A stretch of DNA of 64,000 nt from a virus, in IMG/VR virus record IMGVR_UViG_3300027983_001732, positions 1 through 64,000 of that record; one strand, 5' to 3'. Within the stretch, counting starts at the first letter, position 1, and every line of letters begins with the position of its first letter. Of the stretch, positions 7,618-16,480 are shown piece by piece. The notes beneath the pieces are model-generated. The model was not told where the DNA came from. It did no database searches and worked only from the letters and a program-made list of their open reading frames with translations. The position numbers and the translations under genes are program-made.

Positions 7618-9661
7618 TCGACGCTTTCAACTCTATCAAACGAGCACCTTCCAGTGCTTCTTCAGCCAGCTTGGTGCTACATTTCATAATCTTGGCAATC
7701 GTGCCAACATCATAGTTTAAGAAGTCGCCAAGACTTTTAATCTTCTTGTCTTTGAGTCTGTTTGCTCTAACGTGTCCAACATTTGGAATCTGGACCAATT
7801 CAACTAGATCGGCTTCAACTCCATATTGAAGACGCATCTTAAAAGTCTTAAACCAATTTTGTTTTTCCCACTTACAACTCATATTGTCGAGGGCATTAAT
7901 GACCTGCATCGTTCGTTCCAGATCGACTAACATTGCTCCTTGAAGAGCAGCAAATACATCATTTTTCTTTCCCTTCAACATGTTGAAGTAAACGAACCCG
8001 TATTTAATTGCTCCCGGAAGAAATGTCGATTCACCGAACATTCGTTCGACTTTTCCTTGGAATGTTGCCATCTGTTCTTTCTCATAACGATTAGCGATAG
8101 CCCACTTGTTCGTGTCCACATTGCCCATCGCCATCGCCAAGGCATAATCATTATCTTCAAGCTTTTGGTCAAATACCTGTTTGAAGTTACGTCGCAGATC
8201 AGAAACATCAAAAGGACTGTAATAAAACATTGAGGCGACTTTTCCGACAGCGGTACATTTGTACTCGCCATCTTCGACAACGATCGCTCTGCACTGTTCC
8301 AGCATTTTAATTGTGCGGTCAACGACCGCATCATTGAAGTCTTGGTCCTGATGATGTGCCAAGCTCTTGCGAAACCATTGATGAAACCCTTCTTTTGTTT
8401 TTATGCTTCCGTGATGAATTTCACTTACAACATGAAAAGCCAAGGTTTTATAATGTGGATTTTCATCTGTTCCAACATATTCCAACATCGTTGATCGAAT
8501 TGGAGACTTCTTTTTCAATCTGGCAATATGTTCGTCTTTGCTGCTCTCAGGCACCAAAATATACGCATCGCCACGAGGATCATATTTTGGACGACCAGCA
8601 CGACCAACTTCTTGCCAGATATCGTAATTTTCGACTAACTGCAAGCCACGATGAACGCCAGTGACAATTACACGTCGAGCAGGAAGATTCAGTCCCCACG
8701 CCAAAGTTGAAGTCGCAACAACAACTCTGAAACTCGGATCATTCTTAAAACGATCCTCAAGATCACGTCGTTTTTTTAGACCTAAATCAGCATTGTGGAA
8801 TTCAGCAATTACTCCATGATGGTCAAGCTCCTTAACCATCAAATTTCCTGTACGCTTAGTATGAACAAAGATCAGGAATTTGTCATTTGGATAATAATCG
8901 ACAATAGAGCACGCCGTACTTATCTTCTGATTCTCTTTGTCGTCATACATCTTATCGCCGTCGTAGTACGCTTCATAGTGAATGCTCAGCGGACAAGGAC
9001 GATAATCTGATTCCAAGAAGTAAGTGTCTCTTCCAGTCAGGTTGGTAATCCAACCACAGATCTCATCAACATTCGGCATAGTAGCTGACAACAGAACAAT
9101 CCTAACTTTAGGATTTATGTCCATCATCTTCATCAAAGCGACCTCGATGTGATCTCCTCGATTCGGAACAGTCAACAAGTGGCTTTCATCAAATACGATA
9201 GTTCCGACATCGGCCAAAAATTTACTCTTGTCTGATTTACTGTTGCGACATCTGCTTGCCAACATTTCTGGAGTCATGACAATCAAATCAGATTTATCTA
9301 ACTCAGATATTCTGCTGCCAGTGAATCTAAAGTCACCAGTAACAATGGCTGTATTGACGTTGCTGAAGTGATGTTTGCTATCAGTCCAATCCTGTTCTTT
9401 TTCACTAGCAAGAGCTTTCAATGGTCCAACGTAGATTCCCTTGCCACCACGCTTGCGAATTTCGTAAGCAAGATACATTTCAGAACAGATAGTTTTTCCT
9501 GCTGATGTTGCGGCTGCGATGGCAACATTGCTGTCTCCTGCAAAGGTGTCCATGAGACGACTTTGAACTGGATTAAAGTCATCAAACTCCCATGAGGCAT
9601 ACTCATAGTCTTTTGTTGGAACCAAAGCAGAACTATCACTAATCCTAATCACTTCAGCCAT
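7607..9661 (-). CDS. superfamily 2 DEAD/DEAH helicase, Ski2/Hel308-like
   Basis: A 684-residue helicase. Visible motifs are Walker A ATSAGKT (51-57), TPEML (~130), DESH (158-161), SATMP (~192), a C-terminal RecA domain with FVHTKRTG, TLAWGLNLPA and the arginine-finger motif VGRAGRPKYD. It ends with a winged-helix and helical region plus a helix-hairpin-helix-like IPNVGHVRANRL, as in Hel308/Ski2 enzymes. Such enzymes unwind branched DNA or RNA. This type is uncommon in phages, which normally carry UvsW or Dda; a UvsW-like gene is also present at 57135. Confidence 0.88.
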   Translation of the reverse strand: MAEVIRISDSSALVPTKDYEYASWEFDDFNPVQSRLMDTFAGDSNVAIAAATSAGKTICSEMYLAYEIRKRGGKGIYVGPLKALASEKEQDWTDSKHHFSNVNTAIVTGDFRFTGSRISELDKSDLIVMTPEMLASRCRNSKSDKSKFLADVGTIVFDESHLLTVPNRGDHIEVALMKMMDINPKVRIVLLSATMPNVDEICGWITNLTGRDTYFLESDYRPCPLSIHYEAYYDGDKMYDDKENQKISTACSIVDYYPNDKFLIFVHTKRTGNLMVKELDHHGVIAEFHNADLGLKKRRDLEDRFKNDPSFRVVVATSTLAWGLNLPARRVIVTGVHRGLQLVENYDIWQEVGRAGRPKYDPRGDAYILVPESSKDEHIARLKKKSPIRSTMLEYVGTDENPHYKTLAFHVVSEIHHGSIKTKEGFHQWFRKSLAHHQDQDFNDAVVDRTIKMLEQCRAIVVEDGEYKCTAVGKVASMFYYSPFDVSDLRRNFKQVFDQKLEDNDYALAMAMGNVDTNKWAIANRYEKEQMATFQGKVERMFGESTFLPGAIKYGFVYFNMLKGKKNDVFAALQGAMLVDLERTMQVINALDNMSCKWEKQNWFKTFKMRLQYGVEADLVELVQIPNVGHVRANRLKDKKIKSLGDFLNYDVGTIAKIMKCSTKLAEEALEGARLIELKASIDD

Positions 9662-9696
9662 TATTGCCGCTCCTATGATGTGGCTTGCAACTGTAT

Positions 9697-10284
9697 TTAA
9701 TGAAATTGTTTATAACGAACACAACGCAAGACATCAAGTGCATCTTCAACAGCAGTGTGTTCTACTGTTTTTTCAACTCTCGCTCTTCTTAAGCATTCTT
9801 CAAGATTAGGAGGAACAATGTCTTTGACAGAATCGTAGAACATGCTACCAACATCAAGAATTCTCCGATGAAAATTTGTAGAATTTCCAAACCCAATCTT
9901 CTGTAAAAATTTCAGGTCAAAATTTGCAAAGTTCTTTCCGATGATAACAATTTTATCCAATCCATGTTCTTTAAGCCATGAAGAAAAATTTTCATCAAGA
10001 ATATCGGTCGGAATATAGTTGTAACCTTTTTCACGGCTAGCAATTCTCTTAAAGATAGTGCCGTGCATAGCCATAGCGGCAATTTCTCCTTGATATCTGT
10101 TTTTGTCATTGGTTAAATAACAATGATATCTTGGAAGATCTTCCAGCGGAGTGTCCAAGTCATCTAATACTGCTCCAAATTCAATAATGTCGCAATAATT
10201 TTCATCGAGACCTAGTGTCTCGATATCAATGCTGACAAACTTCCATTCTTTTGCTTTTGCTTTTACTAGCGATGGACCAAACAT
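9697..10284 (-). CDS. DnaQ-like (DEDD) 3'-5' exonuclease
   Basis: The 195-residue protein has all DEDD exonuclease motifs. Exo I is VSIDIETLGLDE (about residues 17-28), Exo II is in IIGKNFANFDLKFL (~residues 116-129), and Exo III is HTAVEDALDVL near the C-terminus. It is a stand-alone nuclease. The family A polymerase at 30584 lacks an obvious exonuclease domain, so this protein may supply proofreading in trans, though RNA or DNA processing is equally possible. It starts at ATG 10284, downstream of a terminator. Confidence 0.87.
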   Translation of the reverse strand: MFGPSLVKAKAKEWKFVSIDIETLGLDENYCDIIEFGAVLDDLDTPLEDLPRYHCYLTNDKNRYQGEIAAMAMHGTIFKRIASREKGYNYIPTDILDENFSSWLKEHGLDKIVIIGKNFANFDLKFLQKIGFGNSTNFHRRILDVGSMFYDSVKDIVPPNLEECLRRARVEKTVEHTAVEDALDVLRCVRYKQFH

Positions 10285-10315
10285 ACTTGTTTTCCTTATT
10301 GAATGACGTGAAAAT

Positions 10316-10343
10316 AAGTAAGGCGGAACTACCCGCCTTACTT
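10316..10343 (-). terminator. intrinsic terminator
   Basis: An 11-bp perfect stem (AAGTAAGGCGG / CCGCCTTACTT) with a six-base loop. On the minus strand it is followed by ATTTTC, so it ends the transcript of the 10353-10607 gene. The plus direction also has a weak T-rich tail. Confidence 0.8.
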
Positions 10344-10352
10344 ATTTATTAA

Positions 10353-10607
10353 TTACCGACGTTCTGTTTGAACACCTCGTTTTTTGTACTCTTTTTGTAA
10401 AACTTCTGTGATCAAATCGCAGAAGTTATAAACTTCATCGGCTGATTTTGCAGACCCAAACATTGCATCCATCGCCTTGAAATGGCTGATAAAATCCAAT
10501 GCTTCTGCAATATCACCCTGAAGTCTTTCATTCAATCGAGTGTTGAGAAAGCGTAGATCTTCCTCAGAAATTGAGCCAACAAACTCTACTATTGTATTCC
10601 TGCTCAT
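10353..10607 (-). CDS. small hypothetical protein
   Basis: An 84-residue, mostly helical protein read from the ATG at 10607. A GTG at 10619 would add four residues but lies inside the divergent neighbour's start. It opens MSRNTIVEFVGS and has an acidic/leucine-rich middle (LRFLNTRLNERL) and a basic end. I see no known motif. It is followed by a strong terminator, so it is the last gene of its transcript or a single-gene unit. Confidence 0.6.
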   Translation of the reverse strand: MSRNTIVEFVGSISEEDLRFLNTRLNERLQGDIAEALDFISHFKAMDAMFGSAKSADEVYNFCDLITEVLQKEYKKRGVQTERR

Positions 10608-10610
10608 GGT

Positions 10611-11018
10611 ATGCCTCACATGAAAATATTGATTGCAGAAAAACTGGAACGGTTGCTCCAGTTGAACTGGACAGAATTCCTAGATCGCCAACAAATTGTA
10701 CGGCTATGCTTAGAATACGCCCGTAATGCAGCTTACAAAACGCTGCAACAAAAAGAAATCCCTAAAATACAATTCCGAGCGTCTGTAACAAAATTTATAG
10801 TTACAGAAATTACTCCAGAATTTGAAATTTGGATTGAGTTCAGTGTGCCGAAGGACAATGGAGTCGTCATCGGCACGCATGTATTATCCCTGAGATTGTC
10901 CGGAGAGGTCAAACTTAAAGAATCACATGGAACCCATTTTTTAATGGAAACTACTAAACAACATCTAAAGTGCGGACAAGAGTTCCATGATTGCCCAGCA
11001 CACGATCTTCACAAATAA
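10611..11018 (+). CDS. hypothetical protein
   Basis: A 135-residue protein divergent from the gene at 10353 with only three bases between the start codons. The start may instead be the ATG at 10620. The N-terminal half is helical (KLERLLQLNW) and the C-terminal half is predicted strands (EFEIWIEFSVP). The last residues include C..........CP.H, but I do not recognise a zinc motif. It overlaps the convergent gene at 10954 by 65 bases. Function unknown. Confidence 0.55.
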   Translation: MPHMKILIAEKLERLLQLNWTEFLDRQQIVRLCLEYARNAAYKTLQQKEIPKIQFRASVTKFIVTEITPEFEIWIEFSVPKDNGVVIGTHVLSLRLSGEVKLKESHGTHFLMETTKQHLKCGQEFHDCPAHDLHK

Positions 11019-11265
11019 TCGTATCGTCGCCGTCTTCAAACTGCAAGCCCAAATTAAATGAATCTAACATTGCTGAACGGCCATCTTTAGATGTTGAAAC
11101 AACATAACAATAATCATCAACTTTCTTTAATTGACCGTGCTTGTCTTCTTGTGTTATTCCAATTTCGAGGGTGATACCATCTGGTAACAAAAGAGAAACA
11201 TGTCCATTTTCCAAAAGTTGCTGAATCATCATATACTGAAGTTTGAGTTCTTTAGCGTTTTTCAT
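10954..11265 (-). CDS. hypothetical protein
   Basis: A 103-residue protein that begins with a lysine-rich helix (MKNAKELKLQYMM). It continues with beta-strand-like segments (VSLLLPDGITLEIGI) and an acidic stretch (FEDGDDTIICED). No motif is recognised. The 3' end overlaps the convergent plus-strand gene by 65 bases, which is long but common in this genome. Confidence 0.55.
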   Translation of the reverse strand: MKNAKELKLQYMMIQQLLENGHVSLLLPDGITLEIGITQEDKHGQLKKVDDYCYVVSTSKDGRSAMLDSFNLGLQFEDGDDTIICEDRVLGNHGTLVRTLDVV

Positions 11266-11322
11266 TGTGCTTGCCTCTCGATAAAACGACGTTGAATGTA
11301 TTTATCCAAAAGCACATTCAAA

Positions 11323-11766
11323 TCAGAACAAATCTACAGTTCCGGGGTGTAATAAATGAAAATCAAAACCTTCATAACTTGTTGGGCTAGTCTTCTTTCC
11401 CGGAGACAAACGCTTTTCTTCTAAGGATTTTACAGCCCAACAATAAACTTTCCTATTGTGTCTAAAAAAATCAATATATGCCAAATTTTTTTTTCCCATA
11501 AAAAATTGCCCAACTTTACACACAATATTAAATGGAATAAACGGAACTTGTGGAGATTGTATTTGTAAAGTTTCTAAACAATACTGCTCATAATCAGCTT
11601 TACTGTAACAAACAATCAATTCATAACCATCAACCATAATAATTCTTTGCTTAAAACACAAAATTTTCTGTTCTTCTTCAAAAGAAACTTTTGGAAATGT
11701 ATAAGGAATTAAATGATCGGCCATCGCCTTCATAGAATCCACAGAATGTGTAATATCATCGTTCAT
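11323..11766 (-). CDS. hypothetical protein
   Basis: A 147-residue protein with no recognised domain. Features visible are an aromatic- and lysine-rich middle (QFFMGKKNLAYIDFFRHNRK) and cysteines at CFKQR, CYSKADYEQYC and CWAVK. There is no signal peptide. The 117 bases upstream of it to 11883 hold nothing I can identify. Confidence 0.6.
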   Translation of the reverse strand: MNDDITHSVDSMKAMADHLIPYTFPKVSFEEEQKILCFKQRIIMVDGYELIVCYSKADYEQYCLETLQIQSPQVPFIPFNIVCKVGQFFMGKKNLAYIDFFRHNRKVYCWAVKSLEEKRLSPGKKTSPTSYEGFDFHLLHPGTVDLF

Positions 11767-11883
11767 TATGGGTATGTACCAGTTGTCAATAAATTTACAT
11801 AAATCTATGCAAATGCCAACAAAAAAAGGGTTTCAAGTGAAAAATGTTCCAAAAATTAGGTTTTTCTGAACGGCTTGTACCCA

Positions 11884-12909
11884 TCATGCGATCCACTTCT
11901 GTCCATAAAGATTGTCTTCAACATCATTGATCCTTGATAAATTTGAATCTATCTCTAAAAACTGCTTTCGACAAACAGAGCGGCCAGATTTAGACCATAT
12001 TGCAGAATTTGCCGCATCCACTCCATTTCTTCTAATTCTGTCCATAAACCACTGTCGAACCTGCTGCATTCCCGGAGACAACGGCTTGTCAAATTTCAGC
12101 AAACTATAAACTTCTTGGAAATCCAACCAAGCTAATCCTGAATGTTGATTGCCGTAACTATATGGTCTTGGAAGTCTTTTGTATTTGGTAACTTCAACAA
12201 AATGAATCAATAACCTGATCCAATTCTTTACAAAATATGGATCAAGACAAGCAGTATTCTCAGCAATTCTAAATTCTATTGTTTGACGACGATCATTCCC
12301 AGCAGAAAATCCGCCACCACGGATAAAATGAAATGTGTTGATAGAACCATATTTTGATTGAGAAATACGAGTTACAAGCTCCATTGGTCGCATATCAAAT
12401 TCTGTGCCAAACCAATCTGTCATGCTTATGCACTGACAATAACGATTCATCTTCCTTTGAGATGGAACAGAATCAAAAAATACATGTTCGCATTTAATAT
12501 AATAGGCAATTACAGATGCCATCTGTTGTAAGTCTAAATCATTTACACTAACATGCACATGTAAAGAACAAAGATGATTAGCTTTTATTTTTGGGTCTTT
12601 AGAAAGTTCATCTACAACACGTATTAGATTATTTAGACCATACCACCCTTTTAACACAGGCGTGTTAATCTCAAAACCGCAACTCATATCATGTTTAATG
12701 ATCCAGTTATTATTGTTGTGAACAAAATCCCATGGGGCTATTTCAACTTTTCCCTTAGATATTTTCTTTACAATGCAAGCCACATAGTCTGCACCGTTCG
12801 GTATTTCCCCAGCATCTGGATCTGGTCTTTTAATAAGACCATCCAAAGTATTGAGTTCAATTTCTACGCCAAATCTTCTTAAAGATCGACAATCAATAGG
12901 TCTGTTCAT
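11884..12909 (-). CDS. amidoligase-family protein
   Basis: The 341-residue protein has hallmarks of the amidoligase (ATP-grasp/glutamine-synthetase-like COOH-NH2 ligase) family. These are FGVEIEL at residues 13-19, a GFEINTPVL segment near 95, CSLHVHVSV near 128, and a late TIEFRIAENT. Amidoligases join amino or carboxyl groups in small molecules or peptides. In phages and mobile elements they have been proposed to modify peptides or cell-wall material. The start is the ATG at 12909. The transcript appears to be single, divergent from 12966. Confidence 0.8.
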   Translation of the reverse strand: MNRPIDCRSLRRFGVEIELNTLDGLIKRPDPDAGEIPNGADYVACIVKKISKGKVEIAPWDFVHNNNNWIIKHDMSCGFEINTPVLKGWYGLNNLIRVVDELSKDPKIKANHLCSLHVHVSVNDLDLQQMASVIAYYIKCEHVFFDSVPSQRKMNRYCQCISMTDWFGTEFDMRPMELVTRISQSKYGSINTFHFIRGGGFSAGNDRRQTIEFRIAENTACLDPYFVKNWIRLLIHFVEVTKYKRLPRPYSYGNQHSGLAWLDFQEVYSLLKFDKPLSPGMQQVRQWFMDRIRRNGVDAANSAIWSKSGRSVCRKQFLEIDSNLSRINDVEDNLYGQKWIA

Positions 12910-12965
12910 ATCTTGATATTTTAGATATAATGTAACTATCAGTCAATCCATGTCAAGGGAGAATT

Positions 12966-13442
12966 ATGAATAACTGTTTGCTTGTAAAAACCCCGGACAA
13001 GAGGAAGTTTCTTGTCAATGAAAAAAATATGCCGTCTATTATTGAATTTGTAAAAACGTTCCATGCAGAAGTGTATCAAGTGGAAGTATTAAAAGGCGAA
13101 ATCATAAACCATCTAAAAAATCTCGCCGGTGCAATATGTAACCTTGATTACAACACAGAAATGGATATCAAGATTATTGAGAAGATTTATCCAAAAAGCC
13201 GCCCAAGAAGCTCTATTTTGAATAATGCCAAAAAAATTAGAGAGTATATTTACGAAAAATTGTCAGAAGGAAATCCGGTATCGTTGAAAGACCTTAAGAA
13301 AAAATACAAAAATTGTGAAATTACCGACGCTTGTCTGTGTAATCACTTATCTGCCGTTAGAAAACAAATGGTAAGAAGCGGAAAACAAGTCAAGAAAATC
13401 GGTCAGGGGAATTATTGCTTGGTGGAGGCGAAGCTTTCTTGA
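12966..13442 (+). CDS. hypothetical protein with possible C-terminal winged helix
   Basis: A 158-residue lysine-rich protein starting at an ATG six bases after a GGGAGA site. The C-terminal third (PVSLKDLKKKYKN, then CLCNHLSAVRKQM, then GNYCLVEA) has the helix-helix-wing rhythm of a small winged-helix DNA-binding domain. The N-terminal two thirds are not recognised. A bidirectional terminator follows. A DNA-binding regulator role is inference. Confidence 0.6.
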   Translation: MNNCLLVKTPDKRKFLVNEKNMPSIIEFVKTFHAEVYQVEVLKGEIINHLKNLAGAICNLDYNTEMDIKIIEKIYPKSRPRSSILNNAKKIREYIYEKLSEGNPVSLKDLKKKYKNCEITDACLCNHLSAVRKQMVRSGKQVKKIGQGNYCLVEAKLS

Positions 13443-13480
13443 TGAGGATGGTATCAAACTATATTTTTACTTACGAAAAA

Positions 13481-13510
13481 AGGCAGATGGTCAGTATTGA
13501 CCATCTGCCT
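13481..13510. terminator. bidirectional intrinsic terminator
   Basis: A 13-bp perfect inverted repeat (AGGCAGATGGTCA and its complement) around GTAT, between the convergent genes ending at 13442 and 13531. The left flank is AAAAA, which gives a T-tract on the minus strand, so it mainly ends the UvsX transcript. The plus direction has only a weak tail. Confidence 0.85.
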
Positions 13511-13530
13511 TACTATCGTAGAAAAGTATT

Positions 13531-14784
13531 TTAATCTTCGCTTTCTTCGCTTTCTTCATCGTCATATCCACCAGTTTCAAATGGATTTCCATCAGCGTCG
13601 AATTGTACGTTCTTTTCTCCGTACTCTCCACTCTCAGTAGCCATTAATCCTCCGCCCCATCTATCAAGATACTCTTGAACTTCAGCTTCTGTTTCTGCGT
13701 CAATTAACTTTGGGCAATCAAGCAGAACTTGGATAGGAACTCTATTATCTGACTTCTTTGCTTTAAACTTATATTCAGCCAGTCCTTCTGGCAAATAATT
13801 TTCTGCAACTGAATAGGTGCCTTTGCCTGTAATTCTCTCATCAGAAATTAAACAGTTAAGCAAACCACTCAATGGATCTACTCCATCATCGAAATACAAC
13901 TTAATATCATCAGCTACAATGAATGGACGGCAAGAACGATTCTTTACATTTTTTACCTGCATGTTGATGCCAGAAAATTTCTCCAAGTTCTTGTGTTCAA
14001 TCTTTTTCTTAGCTGATGTTCTCATTCTTAGAGAAGCATAAAACTTCACTGCATTTCCACCCGGCGTTGTTTCTGGGTTTCCGTACATAACGCCAATCTT
14101 ATCACGAGTCTGATTAATGAGGTAAACTGTTACGTCGTTTTCAACAACCATTGCTTGTAATTTACGCATCTCTGCTGAAATTACTTTAGCTCTTTCTCCC
14201 GGCTGTTCTTGACGTCCTACAATCGTCTTCCATTGAGCAGGATTATAATCCATCGGAAGTTTATTTTCTCTCAGTTCACGTTCACAAGGCGGAACAGTTA
14301 AAGAGTCAAATACAAAAAGAATTGGTTTTCTTTCAATTCCTAATTCTTTTTCTTTATCACGAATTTCTTTCGTAGTAGTGTGAATCTGTCTGAATGCTCG
14401 CTCCAAAGATGATGGTGCGTAACGTATAACTCGTTTCAAATTCAGATGGCTGACTTTTTTCATGAAATCTGCATTTGTTGCATTTTCGCAATCCAAGATC
14501 ACAGCCCATCCATCAATTTGTTGAACTCCAAACAAACAATTTGACGCAATAAGTGATTTTCCAGAAGCCTCTGGACCATATGCTTCTGTGATTCTGTTTC
14601 CCGGAATGCCGCCTTTAATAAACCTACCAGAGCAGGAATAATTGATCGAAAGATTTCCAGTGTCAATAAAAAATTTGATGTCTTCAAGACAATCAAGAGT
14701 GTCTCCACCAGTTTTTTCTGCAATAGCAGCATATGCCGCATCCATGTCCACGACTGATGCGTCTGTTATTTTCTTCTTTGCCAT
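13531..14784 (-). CDS. uvsX: RecA/UvsX-family recombinase
   Basis: A 417-residue recombinase read from the ATG at 14784, preceded by AAGAGGG. An upstream ATG at 14847 lies inside a terminator and is unlikely. Motifs are Walker A GPEASGKS (about residues 70-77), Walker B ILFVFDS (~155-161), the L1/L2 region YLINQTRDKIG and TTPGGNAVKF. The C-terminus is an acidic tail rich in D and E, as in UvsX/RecA. It forms filaments on single-stranded DNA and drives strand exchange in recombination-dependent replication. It lies directly downstream of the gp32-like gene. Confidence 0.93.
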   Translation of the reverse strand: MAKKKITDASVVDMDAAYAAIAEKTGGDTLDCLEDIKFFIDTGNLSINYSCSGRFIKGGIPGNRITEAYGPEASGKSLIASNCLFGVQQIDGWAVILDCENATNADFMKKVSHLNLKRVIRYAPSSLERAFRQIHTTTKEIRDKEKELGIERKPILFVFDSLTVPPCERELRENKLPMDYNPAQWKTIVGRQEQPGERAKVISAEMRKLQAMVVENDVTVYLINQTRDKIGVMYGNPETTPGGNAVKFYASLRMRTSAKKKIEHKNLEKFSGINMQVKNVKNRSCRPFIVADDIKLYFDDGVDPLSGLLNCLISDERITGKGTYSVAENYLPEGLAEYKFKAKKSDNRVPIQVLLDCPKLIDAETEAEVQEYLDRWGGGLMATESGEYGEKNVQFDADGNPFETGGYDDEESEESED

Positions 14785-14829
14785 AATAATAATAATATCC
14801 CTCTTAAAACAAGCTTTTAGTAAAAAAAT

Positions 14830-14856
14830 GAGGAGCGGACTACTCATCCGCTCCTC
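14830..14856 (-). terminator. intrinsic terminator after the SSB gene
   Basis: A 9-bp GC-rich stem (GAGGAGCGG / CCGCTCCTC) with a nine-base loop, followed on the minus strand by ATTTTTTTA. It separates the SSB gene from uvsX and probably makes SSB expression higher than that of uvsX. Confidence 0.85.
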
Positions 14857-14868
14857 TTTAGAAAAGGT

Positions 14869-15873
14869 TTACTTTTCCATATCTTCAAGAGCACTTAAGA
14901 AATCCTCATCTTCGATGGGAATATCTTCGCTCTTTGTCGAGACGCTTGTTTCAGAGGCGACTGTTTCAGAGGCTGGAACTCCAGCAGGAACGGACACACC
15001 GCCCGGCTTGTGATCCATCAATTCTTGCACTTCTTCAGCAGCCTTCTTGCCCCACTTGGCATCAAAACTGTTAGTATCGAACTTCTCGAAATCATCAGGA
15101 ATCAATCCACGATGGATCGCTAGTTCTTTTTCCAAAACTTCAAGATCACGAGGATTGCGAAGTTTTGTCAAGTCGTGAAGTGCTTCTGCCCACTTCTTAA
15201 CTTCTTCTGGATTTCCAGCAGGAGAAGTGCTGCGAGCGAAACCAGACCGATCATACTTCGGAAAACCGTCTCCACTGGTGACTTCCTTTCGAATGATGAA
15301 GTCATAACCAGACTTGAGGTCTGTGAAGTTGCCCAGCTTAGAATCTGGATCACCTTCTTCTCCAACAATGGCACGAATAAGTTGCTTATGCAACAACTTG
15401 CCTACGCTAAGAATTCGTGGCCCGACGTTCGTCAGGATTGCTCCCCCATCACCCGGCATTGAACGGACGATTGCGTTGTAATAGTAACGCTCAACTGGCT
15501 TAATGTTACGAGCCTCTTCTTTTAGCTTATTGGCTTCATTAACATGACCAGCTTTCTCCAACTTGTCCGCTTGTGCCCACAGACCACTGTAATAATCACA
15601 AACAGGACAGGCAATGGATCGTTCCCATTTTCCATTAACGAGCGGACGAGGGCAATGAATGCTGCGACCGTTCATTTTATGGGTTCTGTTATACTGATAA
15701 AGCTTCCCAGAACGCACTGGGGGCAAAATTCGTATACAAAGAGTGCCTGTTTGTCCGGGCTTTACATCCGGCATTGGGACGAACTGGTCAAGAAAATTCG
15801 CTTGACCAGATTCACTGAGACGAGCGTCTTCGCCCATCATTTCTTCGAGATCGAGTGTTCCAAAATCTGACAT
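14869..15873 (-). CDS. gp32-like single-stranded DNA-binding protein
   Basis: The 334-residue protein has the T4 gp32 layout. A short N-terminal cooperativity region is followed by an OB-fold core with the zinc-binding segment HCPRPL ... ACPVCDYY (about residues 72-93), aromatic residues (RYYYNAIV) and a DFIIRKE strand. It ends with a strongly acidic tail (EDEDFLSALEDMEK). It would coat single-stranded DNA and recruit UvsX, helicase and polymerase. A sigma70-like promoter lies upstream and a terminator follows. A diverged paralogue with a membrane anchor lies at 59839. Confidence 0.9.
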   Translation of the reverse strand: MSDFGTLDLEEMMGEDARLSESGQANFLDQFVPMPDVKPGQTGTLCIRILPPVRSGKLYQYNRTHKMNGRSIHCPRPLVNGKWERSIACPVCDYYSGLWAQADKLEKAGHVNEANKLKEEARNIKPVERYYYNAIVRSMPGDGGAILTNVGPRILSVGKLLHKQLIRAIVGEEGDPDSKLGNFTDLKSGYDFIIRKEVTSGDGFPKYDRSGFARSTSPAGNPEEVKKWAEALHDLTKLRNPRDLEVLEKELAIHRGLIPDDFEKFDTNSFDAKWGKKAAEEVQELMDHKPGGVSVPAGVPASETVASETSVSTKSEDIPIEDEDFLSALEDMEK

Positions 15874-15928
15874 GGTTTTTACTCCGTAAATAGAAAAGTA
15901 TCTGTAACAATGTGTTTCAGATGTTTAT

Positions 15929-15957
15929 GTTATAGTTCTTTTCGCAAAACGGGTCAA
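15929..15957 (-). promoter_or_regulatory. sigma70-type promoter for the SSB gene
   Basis: On the minus strand, TTGACC (15957-15952) and TATAAC (15934-15929) are separated by exactly 17 bases. The -10 lies about 55 bases upstream of the SSB start. This is one of the best host-like promoters in the window and fits early expression of the SSB. Confidence 0.7.
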
Positions 15958-15973
15958 TGGACTTTAGCATTGT

Positions 15974-16468
15974 TTAAGAAATTTCTGTAGATTCATTCGA
16001 AGGAGCTTTTATTACAGAAATTTCTGCCGTGTCTTTCATCGGTTTGTTTACAGAAAAACTCGCACCAGAAGATCCGCCGACACCCATATCTGATTCATAA
16101 AATTCACGAGCAGCATTCATTTTTTCTTCCAAAGTGTAGTATCCTTCAGATTCAAGCCTCTCATTGATCTTCTCTTTTTGTGTTATCTCTCGATTGTGTT
16201 CTTCTTCTAGTGCTTTAAGAATCGCAATATTCTTTTCAAGCTGACTCAAAGTATTGTCACTTGCTTCAAACATTTCACGATCTGTCATCACTTGATCAAA
16301 CTGTTCCAAATCACGCTGAAGTTTTTTAACTCTCTTCTGGCGAAGAATCTCTTCTTTTTCTTTGCGAATTGGAGCACGTATTGCTTCTCGTCTTACGAGA
16401 ATTTTCTTGCGTGTGTCTCTTTCACGAGACACACGCTTCTGCAACTTTTTTTGTTGTTTAGATGTCAT
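15974..16468 (-). CDS. hypothetical coiled-coil protein
   Basis: A 164-residue protein that opens with a strongly basic segment (MTSKQQKKLQKRVSRERD), followed by about 90 residues of charged heptad-like sequence rich in K, E and L. A glycine/serine stretch (VGGSSGASFSV) precedes the end. It contains no enzyme motif. It lies between the SSB promoter and a hypothetical gene, in a replication-gene neighbourhood. A structural or scaffolding role is possible, but this is inference. Confidence 0.6.
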   Translation of the reverse strand: MTSKQQKKLQKRVSRERDTRKKILVRREAIRAPIRKEKEEILRQKRVKKLQRDLEQFDQVMTDREMFEASDNTLSQLEKNIAILKALEEEHNREITQKEKINERLESEGYYTLEEKMNAAREFYESDMGVGGSSGASFSVNKPMKDTAEISVIKAPSNESTEIS

Positions 16469-16480
16469 AATATTTCTTTC

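Noticed and set aside
10850-10885. GTGCC ... GGCAC pair inside the gene at 10611
   Set aside because: It is shorter, inside a coding region and does not match either repeat core; chance.
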